Notes: generated by a model from the sequence alone, not told the origin. DNA of 64,000 bases from Plazaster borealis (GCA_021014325.1 CM037472.1:33628234-33692233); one strand, 5' to 3'; positions 48,722 through 59,965 are shown, counted from the stretch's first letter. A program made the numbers and translations.

Positions 48722-49078
48722 AGGAACGTTACAGAACTGGTAATTAAAATTTTCTTTAAGATCACAGATTTACATAAAACTGACACGGTCTAATGATGAT
48801 GATAGTAGAAAACATCCCTAGAAATATTTCTGTCTGAAATGCTATATTTGATGACAAATAAATAAAACTAATTTCCGATTGGAGTTTATCGCTCATGAGC
48901 GTTTTATTCATGCATTGTATAACACATGCAAATGTGTAATCGGTTTTTCACTATTTTCTCGTGACCCAGATGGCCGATCAATCTCAAACTTCTACAGGTT
49001 TGTCAGTTTATGTATATGGTGGATTATATAAAGTGCTTACACTGTTTTGTTAGAAAAAAACAATTCTGTAATGTTCCT
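48722..49078 (+). mobile_element. TTAA family D element
   Basis: It is flanked by TTAA at 48718-48721 and 49079-49082. Ends AGGAACGTTACAGAACTGG and ACAATTCTGTAATGTTCCT are inverted repeats over about 18 bp. The interior has cactattttctcgtgaccca and atctcaaacttctacaggtt, recalling B and C. Confidence 0.85.
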
Positions 49079-49082
49079 TTAA

Positions 49083-49435
49083 TGAAACAAAACAGTGAAA
49101 GCTTTACCATAATTTTGATTGCAACACATGTATTGTGGAAAACATCAGAAGCATGTTTAGCTTCTATACAATTTTTTTGTCTTTTTTCTTTCTTCTTGAA
49201 AACGGCCTTTTAGGGGTCATTGAAATAAAGTTATCCAATATTTCCAAAGGCAGCACTTATCCCTTCTCGCATTTGTTATTAATAGTCGTGATATTTAATT
49301 AACATCTTGCTTTGCCCTACATTTTGCAGAGATATACAAAGCTTTTCCCTTCTCATCCACTTGTACTCTCTGAAGTCTCTGCACTTTAATTCAAAAAAGA
49401 TCCTCACAAAATTACGGACATCTTCTTAAAGGTGC
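49083..49435. other. Intronic sequence without a recognised element
   Basis: Nothing supported. Confidence 0.4.
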
Positions 49436-49439
49436 TGTC

Positions 49440-49690
49440 TATAGTGTCGCAGTTTCCCTGAGCGATTTTATGCGTCGATTCCTGACCTTTGACCTGCCCA
49501 AGACCTACTTGTATACGTAGCTTGCATAAATAAAGAGTTCAGCAAATGAGCGTACTATACCCAGATTTGCATCCACACACCCTGCGCCAGCTTTGGCTTC
49601 ACTGCAAATAGGTCAAAGGTCAGAAATCAATGCACCAAATCAGAAGAAGCCCGATGCGGTGGAACCATTTCTGACTGTCGTTTGTTGCAT
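49440..49690. mobile_element. Possible foldback element after TTAA
   Basis: TTAA at 49436-49439 is followed by aggtgctgtctatagtgtcg. Inverted arms lie at 49471-49496 (tgcgtcgattcctgaccttt) and 49610-49634 (aaaggtcagaaatcaatgca). The right boundary is not defined. Confidence 0.5.
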
Positions 49691-50709
49691 TGATTCCTGA
49701 GTGCTCTTCATGGTGATAACTTAACTCCATGTATTTAATTTAATGTACAGATGCTGTAAATCATGTCAAACATAAAAGTGACTTGGATGTCATCATTAAC
49801 CCGCCATATCTTGTTCGTACAACCTAGTTTATTTTCTAATTCCCCCGTGGGCGATCGCACAGATCCTACATTAATTTCATCTGGGATGCAATCGGAGAGT
49901 CTTTGGCCTTGTGTGTTTACATATCCTCCATGTTAGGAATTTCCCTCCAAGCTATTGTGCTTGTTATTTTTCTGAGGTGTTTGGTTTCCTTTTGCTCATA
50001 TTATTTTTCTACCCTGATGTAGGACTTATGAGCTTGGTACTTCCCATAATTTTGAGTTAATTTTTTTTTTTTTCATTTCAGAAATGAACGGTACAGTAAG
50101 TTGTTAAAGATATTGTTATGAGTTTGTTTAAATGGTAATAAAGATAATCATGGAAGAAATGCACACATTTGAGGATTTTGTTATGGAACAAACAAATAAT
50201 ACAGATTGGGGTTTTTTCTCCCACTGTATTGTGACAGTTATGATTACATATATTTTTAATTACTGTCACTTGTCCCATTATGATTATTCGTGATGCGATC
50301 AAGCTCAATAAGTCGTTTGTCAGAAATATCAGTAAGGAGAAACAAGCCAAAAATAGGCCAACAAAGGTGAATGAAATTTTCAAAAATATTGTTTTTGTAA
50401 ATTTAAATGCCAAAATATATCTTATTTTATATTGGCAACTTCCTTCCTGATAAATAACATCAAAAGAGGTTAAAATTAGCACTGAAAGACAATTTTTCTA
50501 CTTTCACAACTTTTCAACCAAAGGTTGTATCAACAAGGGGTTTTAACAGTATTAAAGCATAGATTATCCTCTTTTCAAATGTATACAGAAATGGATCGAC
50601 AAAACAACTCATTTGCTTGATTGTATCACATTTACTGTCAGTCCTCCTACACATATTTCACTCACAGAAACTCAGTATTTGTTGTAAACTATATGTCATT
50701 GTAGCTGGC
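49691..50709. other. Intronic sequence without a recognised element
   Basis: AT-rich. A 134-residue minus-strand frame at 50078-50482 is rich in Ile, Phe and Leu but matches nothing I recognise. Confidence 0.4.
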
Positions 50710-50713
50710 TTAA

Positions 50714-51406
50714 AGCCCGCGGCAAAATTGGTATTATTGTCGCAGACCAGTGTCCGCACTTTGTGTGACCCAACATGTACATGAAATAACAACCTGTTCA
50801 TTAGAGTCAGAAGAAAATAGTGACACTCTATATTGGAATAGTCTGGATGACTCTTTTAAATCATTACTAAAAACTCCTTTTTAATTCAATACTCAAATAC
50901 TTTGTGTAATTTTAATCTTGTATGTAATAGGGATAATAACGGCCTTGATTACTGTTCTTACACCCGTTTATGTGCTGTATTTTCATGTATGTCTGTCATT
51001 TGTCTGTATGTCCATAGGCTGGGGAACAAAAGCTGTTGCTTCACCCGGGTCCTAGATGTTGCCATTTGTCAAATGTTCACTTTTGTATCAATTTTTGTAA
51101 ATATTGATATGTACTGTCAATTTGATTATACAACATTTTGAATTATTCTGTGATTTATGGCAGCATTGAAATAAACGTAAACATACATGTAACAATTATA
51201 TGCTTTCACTGTATTCAAATATCAGGTTTCGGACTCACAATATTCAAACTAATTGTTTCACTCATTTCTCAAAAGCTATATGGCGTCTCAGGCAAAAATA
51301 TTTAATAGGAAATTTTCCATCAAGACCAACTTTGTACCATGTTAGTTATGTGCAAAGCTGTGAACAAAAGTATATTTTCAACCTAAGCAATGCTGTTCAC
51401 ACCCTT
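50714..51406. mobile_element. TTAA family C-like element split by a LINE tail
   Basis: TTAA at 50710-50713 opens the element. The left part (50714-50824) has gcagaccagtgtccgcactt and gacccaacatgtacatgaaa. The right part resumes at about 51203 (tttcactgtattcaaatatc) and ends accaactttgtaccatg...gctgttcacaccct with TTAG. Both parts are colinear with 8141-8459. Confidence 0.65.
50825..51200 (+). pseudogene. 3' end of a LINE-type retroelement
   Basis: The first frame reads YWNSLDDSFKSLLKTPF then a stop, like the C-terminal LWNSLP...FK..LK end of LINE reverse transcriptases. About 280 bp of 3' untranslated sequence follows, ending gcattgaaataaacgtaaac. The copy is strongly 5'-truncated and inserted in a family C element. 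Confidence 0.6.
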
Positions 51407-52118
51407 TAGGTTGAAATTCACAATTAATTGAGAGCCACTCTGATGAAGGAGGTGATGACTCTAAAAATTGTGCGCGCAAATTCTTTTAACCAATAGCCCA
51501 TACTACTTTGTGCCTTCGGTTTTTTATCTTCTTTTGCGGTCAAATCCACTATCCACTATTGAGAATTCTCTAGAGAATAAGAGATCTGTGGGGAAAATGA
51601 ACCTTACAACGACAGCAAATCATTCGTAATTTAATAAACACCGCCCTCGTCTGGCCAGTGGCCACCCTGACGTAAACCTCTCCTGCCAGCGTTATTGACA
51701 ATCTTATTAAGGGTCTAAGGGGTCGATGAATGGGATTGTGGGATCCCTCACCCTTGTTTGTTTGTCGACGAAGATCAGCATTATGCGGCAAGAAATCTGA
51801 TAGAAAATGGTTAATCAGTTTGCCCTCACCTCAATACTGTTGACATGTCAGGAAAATTTGATTCGTTGACAAGAATGGCTAATTGGCTTGCAATTTATTT
51901 TTAGCCGCTTAGAATCTTAAAATGCTTTCTTCTTTAGACTTTCTGAAGGCTTTCAAATTAACAACCAACGAAATTATCATTGATTTGTTTAGGAATATTT
52001 CTTTCTTTTTTGTTTAATAAAAAAGTTACAGGGTTCTGACATGTCAGGACAACTTGATTTGTAAGAATATTAAAAATTTACTAAGCCCCACTTATTCGTT
52101 CATATGATTTCATTTTGG
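51407..52118. other. Intronic sequence without a recognised element
   Basis: Nothing supported. A minus-strand frame at 51570-51791 is unrecognised. Confidence 0.4.
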
Positions 52119-52427
52119 CATGTCGTGGCCGAGCAGTTAAGAGCACCGGACTCCTGCTCTGGTGTTTCTGATCAGCAGAGTGTGGGTTTGTTTGCTGGTC
52201 ATGACATTTGTATCCTGAGCAAGATGCTTTACCATAATTGCTTTGTCCTTCGGATGGGACATTAAACCATAGGTCCTATGTACCCAGAACACTTATCATG
52301 GAAGAGTAGGGGATAACCCTGGTGTTTCTGGTTCACATAGCAAGCATCCTCGTTTACAGGTTTCCTCAGGCTTGCGAGCTACAGTGATGTACATAATAAT
52401 AAATAATAATATAATAATAATCATTTG
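52119..52427 (+). mobile_element. tRNA-headed SINE, near full length
   Basis: It begins tgtcgtggccgagcagttaa (box A-like), with gtgtgggtttgtttgctggt in the position of box B (degenerate). The body ccttcggatgggacattaaa follows, and it ends in an (AAT)n tail at 52397-52427. The same architecture as 41957-42253 is seen on the other strand. Confidence 0.75.
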
Positions 52428-52457
52428 TTAAATTTTGTTCAATTATTTGTGTAATCA

Positions 52458-52597
52458 GGGGTCGATTTCACAAAACTCTTCCTAACTTAGGACTAGTCCT
52501 AGGCAATGCTAAGAGATAGGACTAGTCTTAAGTTAAGACCAGTTACTGGTCCTAACTTCAGATAAGACTAGTCTTATCTCTTTGTGATATCAGCCCC
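52458..52597. mobile_element. Palindromic G element, simple copy
   Basis: Ends gtcgatttcacaaaactctt and gtcttatctctttgtgatat. One copy of the ggactagtcctaggcaatgc unit; nearly identical to the flanks of 31938-32135. Confidence 0.85.
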
Positions 52598-53046
52598 AGG
52601 AGAGCCTTTGTAATCAAATATGTAATGCACTACACACCCTTTTGAGATATTCACATCAGATGATTCGTCCATAAAAACTGCTATGTAGTAACTAATTTAT
52701 TTCAGCTATATAGCAGTCTATCCCTAGAGACTTCCACTTTCGTCTTAACATTTCAGTGAGGTCCTTGATAATGAGGCCTCATTTTCAGAGTTAGCACATT
52801 TTCTTAGCTCAGTCTGTCATTTGAAACTTACTTGTGAGAAGCTACTAATTTTAGCCAATTTACATTCTATGGCGAATATTTTGTACATGTTTTATTGCAC
52901 TAGGATTTGGTCATCAAATATTCATTTTTAATGCTCAATCTTCAGTCGTTCATTTTCGTGAACTGATCCAGTTCTCAAGATTATCGTTTCATTAGTCCTC
53001 TTTCAATCAGTTCATTTGATCTTCATATCATTTGTTAATTCTGGTT
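52598..53046. other. Intronic sequence without a recognised element
   Basis: Nothing supported. Confidence 0.4.
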
Positions 53047-53300
53047 GTGAAGCCAAGGACTCTCAGAAAAGCGAACTTAATCACTCTACTAGCCAAGAAC
53101 CCCATGGAGAGAATACAAAGAAGGAAAAATTCAGTTTAAGATGTGGGAGGAAAACCCCAGAGAAATACTCCAGGGAAAACCCACGCAGTCAGGTAGTGAA
53201 TGAAACCCAATCCACATAGTCCTCTTGGTGGGATTCGAACGGAGGTCCTAGAGGTGGAAGGCGAGGAAAGATGCCACTACACCAACCCAACCGCCCCATT
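53047..53300 (-). mobile_element. tRNA-headed SINE of a second type
   Basis: On the minus strand the head reads gttgggttggtgtagtggca (box A-like) and tccgttcgaatcccacca (box B-like). The body includes a stretch ending ggggttttcctcccacatct, which resembles central domains of some deuterostome SINEs. That domain assignment is from memory and tentative. Confidence 0.65.
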
Positions 53301-53349
53301 CGTACAAGTATACTTTCACAAATTAGGCAAAGGATGTGTTAATACAACG

Positions 53350-53520
53350 GCTTGGGCTTTGGCCCAGGCTTAGGCCGTGTTCGAATTGGCAGCTACAGCT
53401 ACGGCTACGGCTAGATTTCCGTGTCATCATGCGTTGAAGAATAGGAAATCCTTAGCAACACCCTTAGCAACAGCCGTAGTCGTAGCTAGCTGTAGTCTCC
53501 AATGCGGATGCGGCCTTAGG
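53350..53520. mobile_element. Foldback element next to a minisatellite
   Basis: gcagctacagctacggctac near 53390 pairs with ccgtagtcgtagctagctgt near 53472. Flanking ggcttaggccgtgttc and gcggccttaggcctc are also partly inverted. The palindrome probably continues across the 20-bp array, with cctaagcccagag on its far side. Confidence 0.6.
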
Positions 53521-53706
53521 CCTCGTCCCCCTGTTTGAAGCTCCGTCCCCCTGTTTGAAGCTCCGTCCCCCTGTTTGAAGCTCCGTCCCCCTGTTTGAAG
53601 CTCCGTCCCCCTGTTTGAAGCTCCGTCCCCCTGTTTGAAGCTCCGTCCCCCTGTTTGAAGCTCCGTCCCCCTGTTTGAAGCTCCGTCCCCCTGTTTGAAG
53701 CTCCGT
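53521..53706. repeat. 20-bp minisatellite, 9 units
   Basis: The unit ctccgtccccctgtttgaag is repeated with only the first unit differing (cctcgt). The array is essentially perfect, so it is young or recently homogenised. The two minus-strand frames through it encode a 20-residue periodic peptide and are artefacts. There are no spacers, so it is not a CRISPR array. Confidence 0.97.
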
Positions 53707-53833
53707 ACCGAAAACGCACATTTTCAAAATAACCGACTGAGCCTAAGCCCAGAGCTCAATCCCAGGCAGCGTTTCCGAAAAGGGCCTAATTGACAGGGGC
53801 CACTAAAAACTGTGCTGTCATATTCTTGTTGGG

Positions 53834-54104
53834 TAGCCAGGGTTCTCCCTAGATTTGTTCATCCGGCATTCTGGGCCAAATTTTGTGGATGTTTGGCCGA
53901 AGCACGCTGAATTGAAACAATGTCTTTGGAATGTTTTTTACTTGGTGTTTTTCTTGGTTTTCAAAGCCCTACTGTGAAATCTAGAGCATTCTATATGGGT
54001 TTCTCTTTATGCTTTTTATGCTTAAAACGTTTGCGCGTGTCGGCACGCAATTCGCACGTATAGGCCCGATACGCTAGCTTGTGCATGGGGAGAACCCTGG
54101 GTAG
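53834..54104. mobile_element. Small TIR element
   Basis: Ends gtagccagggttctccctag and ggggagaaccctgggtagcc. The core cagggttctccc/gggagaaccctg is a perfect inverted repeat, while gtagcc occurs as a direct copy outside both ends and could be part of a duplication. The 270-bp interior is non-coding. Confidence 0.7.
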
Positions 54105-55675
54105 CCATTACGCAATGGTGGTGACTTTCCTACAAGTTGTACACAAGAAGCTTGTCTATCATTCCTCAGCTGAATTCCCCACTTTTTTGTCTTCAAAATA
54201 AGATGCTGATTCTCAAGGCTACCGTAAATGCAAGCGTGATAAATTTTAAATCATTGCCTGCACAAGTAGTAGGCTTGAGTGACGAACAGTGCTTAAAGTT
54301 CACAGATTTTTTTTAAGCATTAAGAGCTGGATTATTTTACAAAAATGATGGATGAGAGAAGAATATTTTGAAGTCCAAAGCCAGGCCCTGTAATATGTAT
54401 TGGGGCCCTGGAATATTTATGAGGTGAGATTAGTAGCTTCTTACAGGTAAGATTTAAATTATGGAGCCAGGAAAATTGTCCACCCTGCACCTGACACTTG
54501 CCACCTCGGACTATATGTTATGTATCTTTGCACTGTACAGAGGAAGAGGGGCTAACTAGCAGTCCATTACATGTAGTTCAATGTTGCAACAACAGTAATA
54601 TATTGTTTATTTAGCTTCTCGTGCATATGTATACATTGTGACCAATGTATATTGCACTTTCTGCATACATTGCCCCAAATCCAAGCCTGACCCCCAAACA
54701 CTTTGCGATTCCACTGGAAGATTTATTTATAACTTTCACACTCATCATCTTAAAGGCCCCTGAAGCTGTCATTGCGCTGAAATCTTACAAACACCCAAGC
54801 TTAGCCCACAATCCACTGACAGTTCAATATGGACCTGTACAACCAGGCTCAAGCCTTCATCTCAGTTTTACAGACGCACACTTGTATGTGAATATATTGA
54901 CATTTCCAGCGTCTTGTAAGGTTGCAAGTACGTTTTTTTTTTTTTTTTTTTTTTAAATAGATGTTCAGGCTCAGCCTGCAAACCTCCTGGTACTTTTGAA
55001 TTGTTTCTTTCTTATTATTGTTTTCTTTATCGGGAGTGCTCGCTGAAGCGCAATAGAGTGTGATGTTAAACCATTACGCTCTGGGACTAATGATAAGACA
55101 GTGATTATTACACTTAGAGCAGTAATTCCCCAGAGTGTCTGTATTAGTCCTCATCCTTGGTAATTCTCGTTAATCATTCTTATGCTATCAGAGTCTTTGT
55201 CAAGAAATTTGGGAGCATCATTTTTAGAGAAGGTTGGCGTATTTATGCCCAGCCCTCACTTTGCATGTACATAACAAATTGTATCAATTGAAGGTATGTT
55301 ACATCAGTGGTTTTGGAGGTTTTTATTTTTGTATAGAGTAGTTTTGTGCTATCAGAGTCTTAAAACTCAAAAAGAAGAGACAAAGGGCAAGACAAATTTA
55401 GCCCTTCTTTTGAATTAGGTATATTGGATACGTCATCAGAATGGAATCTTTCCTTTGTGGCATTTGCTTTTTAATTTTTTTGCTTACCAAACAAAAGGAC
55501 TTATGGTATTGCAAAACAAATTACCAATGACCTCACGTTTTGACCCTCACAGAGTCTTTTTCAAATTAGGCTACAAATAAACAAGTATAGGCCTATATAT
55601 TAAAATAGATATATATTTTTTTTTTCATTTAAATATAGAAGAGTTTAACCAGAGTCCTAATTTTCAGGCTATTCT
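54105..55675. other. Intronic sequence without a recognised element
   Basis: It contains a 22-base poly-T run at 54933-54954. The 54645-54956 frame is unrecognised and ends in that run. Confidence 0.4.
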
Positions 55676-56067
55676 GTAAAATGAGTTTACTTTGATATGC
55701 ACCATGTGTTACGGTAGAAATCTGTTATAAAATAACCTGTCTGCGCGTTTTCAATTTGGAATAATATCAGTAAATGTCTGGCAGTTTTTTCCTATTACAA
55801 TTTGAACTTTAGAAAGAGCTGATATATTCCTCCTACATGTACTCTCCCTCAGCAATCATGTCTACTGAGATTTTTTTGTAAAATGAGTTTTCTTTGATAT
55901 GCACCATGTGTTCCGGTAGGAATCTGTTACAAAATAACCTTTCTGCCTGTTTTCAATTTGGAATAATATCAGTAAACGTCTGGTCAGTTTTCTCCTAATT
56001 ACAATTTGAACTTTAAAAAGAGCTGATATTTCCCTCCTTCTCCCCCTCATCAATCATGTCTACTGAC
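55676..56067. repeat. Tandem duplication, about 195-bp unit
   Basis: Copies at 55676-55870 and 55878-56067 share gtaaaatgagttt, tttgatatgcaccatgtgtt, tttcaatttggaataatatc, aatttgaacttt and caatcatgtctactga, with roughly one difference in ten. Confidence 0.9.
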
Positions 56068-56432
56068 CCTCTTGTGTGTCTGTGATGTCGGTAGTGTTAT
56101 TTCAGCCGTTATTTACGTAAGATGTAGGCAGGCTCCTCCACCAGACTGACATTCAATTCTCGCTCGGTCGGCCCTTCACACCTTAATTATTGCTTAATTT
56201 CAATATGAACATGACGTATGTTTATTTCTTTCTCGATGGTTTCTTTAAGCAGTAAAATCAGCAGAGAGGGATTAAAATTGAGGTATTTGTTTCCGCATTT
56301 ATTTGCAACCACAATAATTGTCATTTAACACAACTGTAGAAAGAAACCGTTTTAGTGAATTCTTTCCACAAGGTACATTGTGATGTCAAATGCATTGTGC
56401 AGGAGACAGGAGCTGCTGAAAGGTGAAAGAGG
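56068..56432. other. Intronic sequence without a recognised element
   Basis: Nothing supported. Confidence 0.4.
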
Positions 56433-56923
56433 GGCTCCAAGGTCAAATTCAGTTTTGTGATGCACTCATTTTCCAACAGTTATAGAGTCCTCATGAAAGT
56501 AGTGGAAAACCTCAAGTTCAAATGGTGTAAAATGTCATTTTATTTTATAATCATTCAGAGCGAATTTTGAAACATGACGCCATCAAACAGGAAAAAAACA
56601 AAAGGGTCTGTACATTCCCAAGAAAATGTTTTGCTCCAGTCAAAAGGTCAAATTCATTGCCATTTTGATTGATTATCATCAAAAATCAGGAATGAACTGA
56701 AAGTTATCTGTACAAAAAATGTACACACCATATATTTGAAGTGTGCATCATGGAACGTTTTTGTATTTTGACAAAAATTGCACTTGAAGGGTATCAAACA
56801 CAGTGGAATTTTTTACACCATTTTAATGTGAGGCTCTAGACTTGTAATTTTTTCCGTATTTTCATAAGGACTCTATCTTTTGGAAAATGAATGGATCACA
56901 AAACTGAATTTGACATTGGAGCC
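56433..56923. mobile_element. 491-bp element with long terminal inverted repeats
   Basis: The left arm from 56433 (ggctccaaggtcaaattcag, ttttgtgatgcactcatttt, agagtcctcatgaaa) pairs over about 65 bp with the right arm ending at 56923 (ttcataaggactctatc, aaaatgaatggatcacaaaa, ctgaatttgacattggagcc). AGCTGCTGAA occurs directly repeated outside both ends (56411-56420 and 56940-56949). No ORF. Confidence 0.8.
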
Positions 56924-56949
56924 ATTTGAACATTTGAACAGCTGCTGAA

Positions 56950-57333
56950 TACTAGCTAAGCCTTGGTCTTCAGTCTTGATGGTGCGCAGTGATCTCCCTT
57001 GTAAAGGGCACTTCTGTATTTAAGAAAATGTTAATTTGAATCTTTACAAATGTCGCCACAGGAAAGGGAAAGCATTCTCTGAAAATCTTCAAACTAGCAT
57101 TTTGAAATGAAAGAGAAACTTTTCTGATGGTATCCTCCACTGGTAACCAATATCAATACAATGTGCCAAAGCTTGAGAAAGTTACATGCAGGTTTGAGGT
57201 TTGGATGATACGAGGAAAAGGGGCCGGTCCGGTGGACCTCGTATTAGCGAGAATGAAACTGTACATGTACATATATTCAAAGGCGTGTCTAAAACTTTAA
57301 AAACTTATAATACTAGCATTGAAGTAAATTCAC
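56950..57333. other. Intronic sequence without a recognised element
   Basis: Nothing supported. Confidence 0.4.
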
Positions 57334-57818
57334 TGTGCTGAACACTTTTTTGCTAAGCAAGAAGTAGCGGGGAACTGCAGTCACAATCAATGTGACACAA
57401 CTATTTGGATGGTAACCGGTTTTTGCAATGCAAGCTTACTTTGTGTGGTTAGCATTATTTGGTCCAGGGACCTGGGCCTAATTTATCACAGCACTGGGAT
57501 CGATTTCACAAAACTCTTCCTAATTTAGGACTAGTCCTAAGCATAGAGTGTCCTAAGCAATGCTAAGAGATAGGACTAGTCTTAAGTTAAGACCAGTTAC
57601 TGGTCCTAACTTCAGATAAGACTAGTCTTATCTCTTTGTGAAATCGGCCCCTGCACTTATACATGTAGCTATGATTTCATTAATCTGTCAAGCACACACA
57701 ATTGCTTAGCACATCAACATTTGTGCTTGTTTGTCCCTGCTAATTTCTGCTTAGCACAAAAAGTTGGTAAGCACCATTTTCTGCTTAACACAATAACAGT
57801 TTTTATGAAATTGGGTCC
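57334..57818. mobile_element. SL-type element(s) interrupted by a G element
   Basis: SL-like sequence at 57334-57484 (ttgctaagcaagaagtagc; ggtaaccggtttttgcaatg) and at 57688-57818 (attgcttagcacatc; tgctaatttctgcttagcac; gaaattgggtcc) flanks the G element at 57495-57651. This could be one SL copy split by the insertion or two separate copies. Confidence 0.5.
57495..57651. mobile_element. Palindromic G element
   Basis: cgatttcacaaaactcttcc at the left and gtcttatctctttgtgaaat at the right. It has a short extra ctaagcatagagtgtc relative to 52458-52597. Confidence 0.85.
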
Positions 57819-57823
57819 AGCCA

Positions 57824-58020
57824 GGGCCCAATTTCAATTTTCATTGAGCTGTTTAAGCAGATACTGCTTAATGATTTTTTGCTAAGCAAAAAAGTAAGCA
57901 TGATACCCAGTCACAAATGGTTCATTGGTATTTTGGCTGGTAACCTAATTCTGATAAGCATAATTTTGTTGTACTTAGCTACTTTTTGTGCTTATAAGAA
58001 GCTCTATGAATTTGCGACCA
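57824..58020. mobile_element. SL stem-loop element
   Basis: gggcccaatttcaattttca, gcatgatacccagtcacaaa, ttggctggtaacctaattct and gctctatgaatttgcgacc follow the SL layout. Confidence 0.75.
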
Positions 58021-58725
58021 AGTCATGGGACAGAAGTACACATTGGCCATCAGCGTAACTACATATAAATGGTGCCGCTCAAAATGCAGTGTACATGTAC
58101 TTTTTTCTCTATTAGTGTATTTCAAGGGTTATGGATTTTGTACTGGTGCTTTACATTCCTTAGGATTTTCTTTTTCACTTAATGCTACCACAAAGCTAAA
58201 TGCTACTAGGGCAGACATTAAACCTCATCAACAGATAAACCTGCCAGTAGGCAGCATGTCAGTACATCAGCAGGCCCTGTGCTGTTGACTGATTATGGAA
58301 GGTCATTGATTGATTTTGGACTCTGTGTAGGATGCTTGTGCTCCAGCTTTAAAAGTGTTTAACCTTTTGAATTATTGAGTTATGCAATTTATTTTTTTCG
58401 ATTTCACATTTGAATTAAAAGGTCATTGTCTAGAAATATGCAGGAAACTTGTTGGGGTGGCGGGAGTGCTATGGTAAATGTTGTTTTTGTATGGTGTTAT
58501 TTATTCAGACTTTGAGACAACATTGTCAAGGTACAGTGCAGCCATTGATAAATATGGAATTTGTGTAGATATTTTTATACTATAAAGATGAGTAATTTGT
58601 CCGTTGCTATTTTAATGTATACATTGTCTTAATGTAGCTTTTGGCTATAACTGCAATGTTTAACAAACCAGTAGAATAATAACAACAAGATGAAGAAGAA
58701 GGATTTTATGCTAATGGGAGAATTT
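58021..58725. other. Intronic sequence without a recognised element
   Basis: Nothing supported; the 58025-58288 frame is unrecognised. Confidence 0.4.
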
Positions 58726-58853
58726 GGAACTCTAGGTGGCAGCAGACTTACCAGGTACATTCCCATTTTTTAGTAGTTTTGAGCATGCGCACATTATCAA
58801 GAACAATGGATTTACCTGGTAAGTCTGCTGCCACCTAGCATCCCAAAAGTTCC
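58726..58853. mobile_element. Short foldback element
   Basis: ggaactctaggtggcagcag followed by acttaccaggta pairs with tacctggtaagt followed by ctgctgccacctagcatccc and aaaagttcc. Arms are about 30 bp and the loop about 60 bp. Confidence 0.85.
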
Positions 58854-59812
58854 CCATTGGTAATAACCTGAAATGTTCATCTAGATTAAATTCATAGTTC
58901 CAAACACCCTGATAATTTTTGTTTCATCTCAAATGACCATGATGCTGGATAATGTATGAATGCATCTAAACACACCCAGACTTTTTTATTCTTACATTTT
59001 TCATTCATTCATTCATTTTTGTTAAAAAACCAACTGGCAGCACTAAAGCTGAATTATGTTGCATTACGAGGTAAGATAGATGAGTTAAAAATTGCACATA
59101 AAATATAAACAAGCAACACCGAAATACGGGGGACATAAATACATTAAACATTAAACACTACGGGTACATGACCACTTTTTTTCTTGAGAAAGGGGGCACT
59201 TCCAATTTGAAAATAATAAGTCACTATCATGGCAACGGGGGCGATGTTCTCCTTTACCCTTTTGAAATTCCAGGACTGCGTTTAATGATAACATCCCCAA
59301 AGGTCTACTTTGCCTCTGGCACCATGGCACAGCAGAGAGAGTTCATAATGTGATATATGTGGATGTGTGTGACTGATAACTAGGGTGTAACGCTGTGGAC
59401 TGTTCTAATTGTTACAGATGGAGTAGTATCACACTATACCCATGAATAAGAAATAATTCAGCAAGAGCTCGGTTCCAAGCTAGTGGTTCATGTCTTTATC
59501 ATTATGAAGTGAAGTCAAGCATAGGATTCAAGCTATAGTTAGAGAATGTAGGCCCAGTCTAAGTTTTCACTATCCAGACTTCATAGTTTTAGCCTATATT
59601 AGGCCAGTCCCATACATATTCACGGCAAACAGTCTTGTTAAGTCCAGTACAGACCATTTGAGTCAAATCTATGAAGTTCCGTACTTTTTTCCCCCCTCTT
59701 TCTTCGCTCTATGCTTTCTGTATTTCAATTTGTTGCTGTTATTTACATTTCAATATGACCAGTACAGTGTAGACTCCAGTCAGCTACAATCCAACGGTTG
59801 TCCAGCTTAGTC
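58854..59812. other. Intronic sequence without a recognised element
   Basis: A short (ATTC)n run lies at about 59000-59017. Nothing else is supported. Confidence 0.4.
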
Positions 59813-59965
59813 CAGGCCTGGAATTTCATCTTTGTAAGGGCAAGGCCATTTTCGTTTTGCAAAGGGCACTTTCATTGGAAATTTTTTAAAGTCTATGGAA
59901 ACTTTTGAAGGGGCACCAAGACCAAGACTAGGGGCAACACAGGCCTTCGTGTAATTCCAGGCCTG
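59813..59965 (+). repeat. Dispersed repeat P, copy 3 with inverted ends
   Basis: Ends caggcctggaattt and taattccaggcctg form a 14-bp inverted repeat. The interior has gcaaggccattttcgttttg and aaaggggcaccaagacc-like blocks found at 4216-4390 and 16035-16133 in reverse. Confidence 0.7.

Noticed and set aside
50078..50482. 134-codon hydrophobic frame on the minus strand
   Set aside because: AT-rich composition explains the Ile/Phe/Leu content; no recognisable membrane protein family.
53521..53706. CRISPR-like regular repeat
   Set aside because: Units are directly joined without unique spacers, and the genome is eukaryotic.
53464..53727. Minus-strand open frames with 20-residue periodic peptide
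   Set aside because: Produced by the 20-bp minisatellite; no start context or coding evidence.
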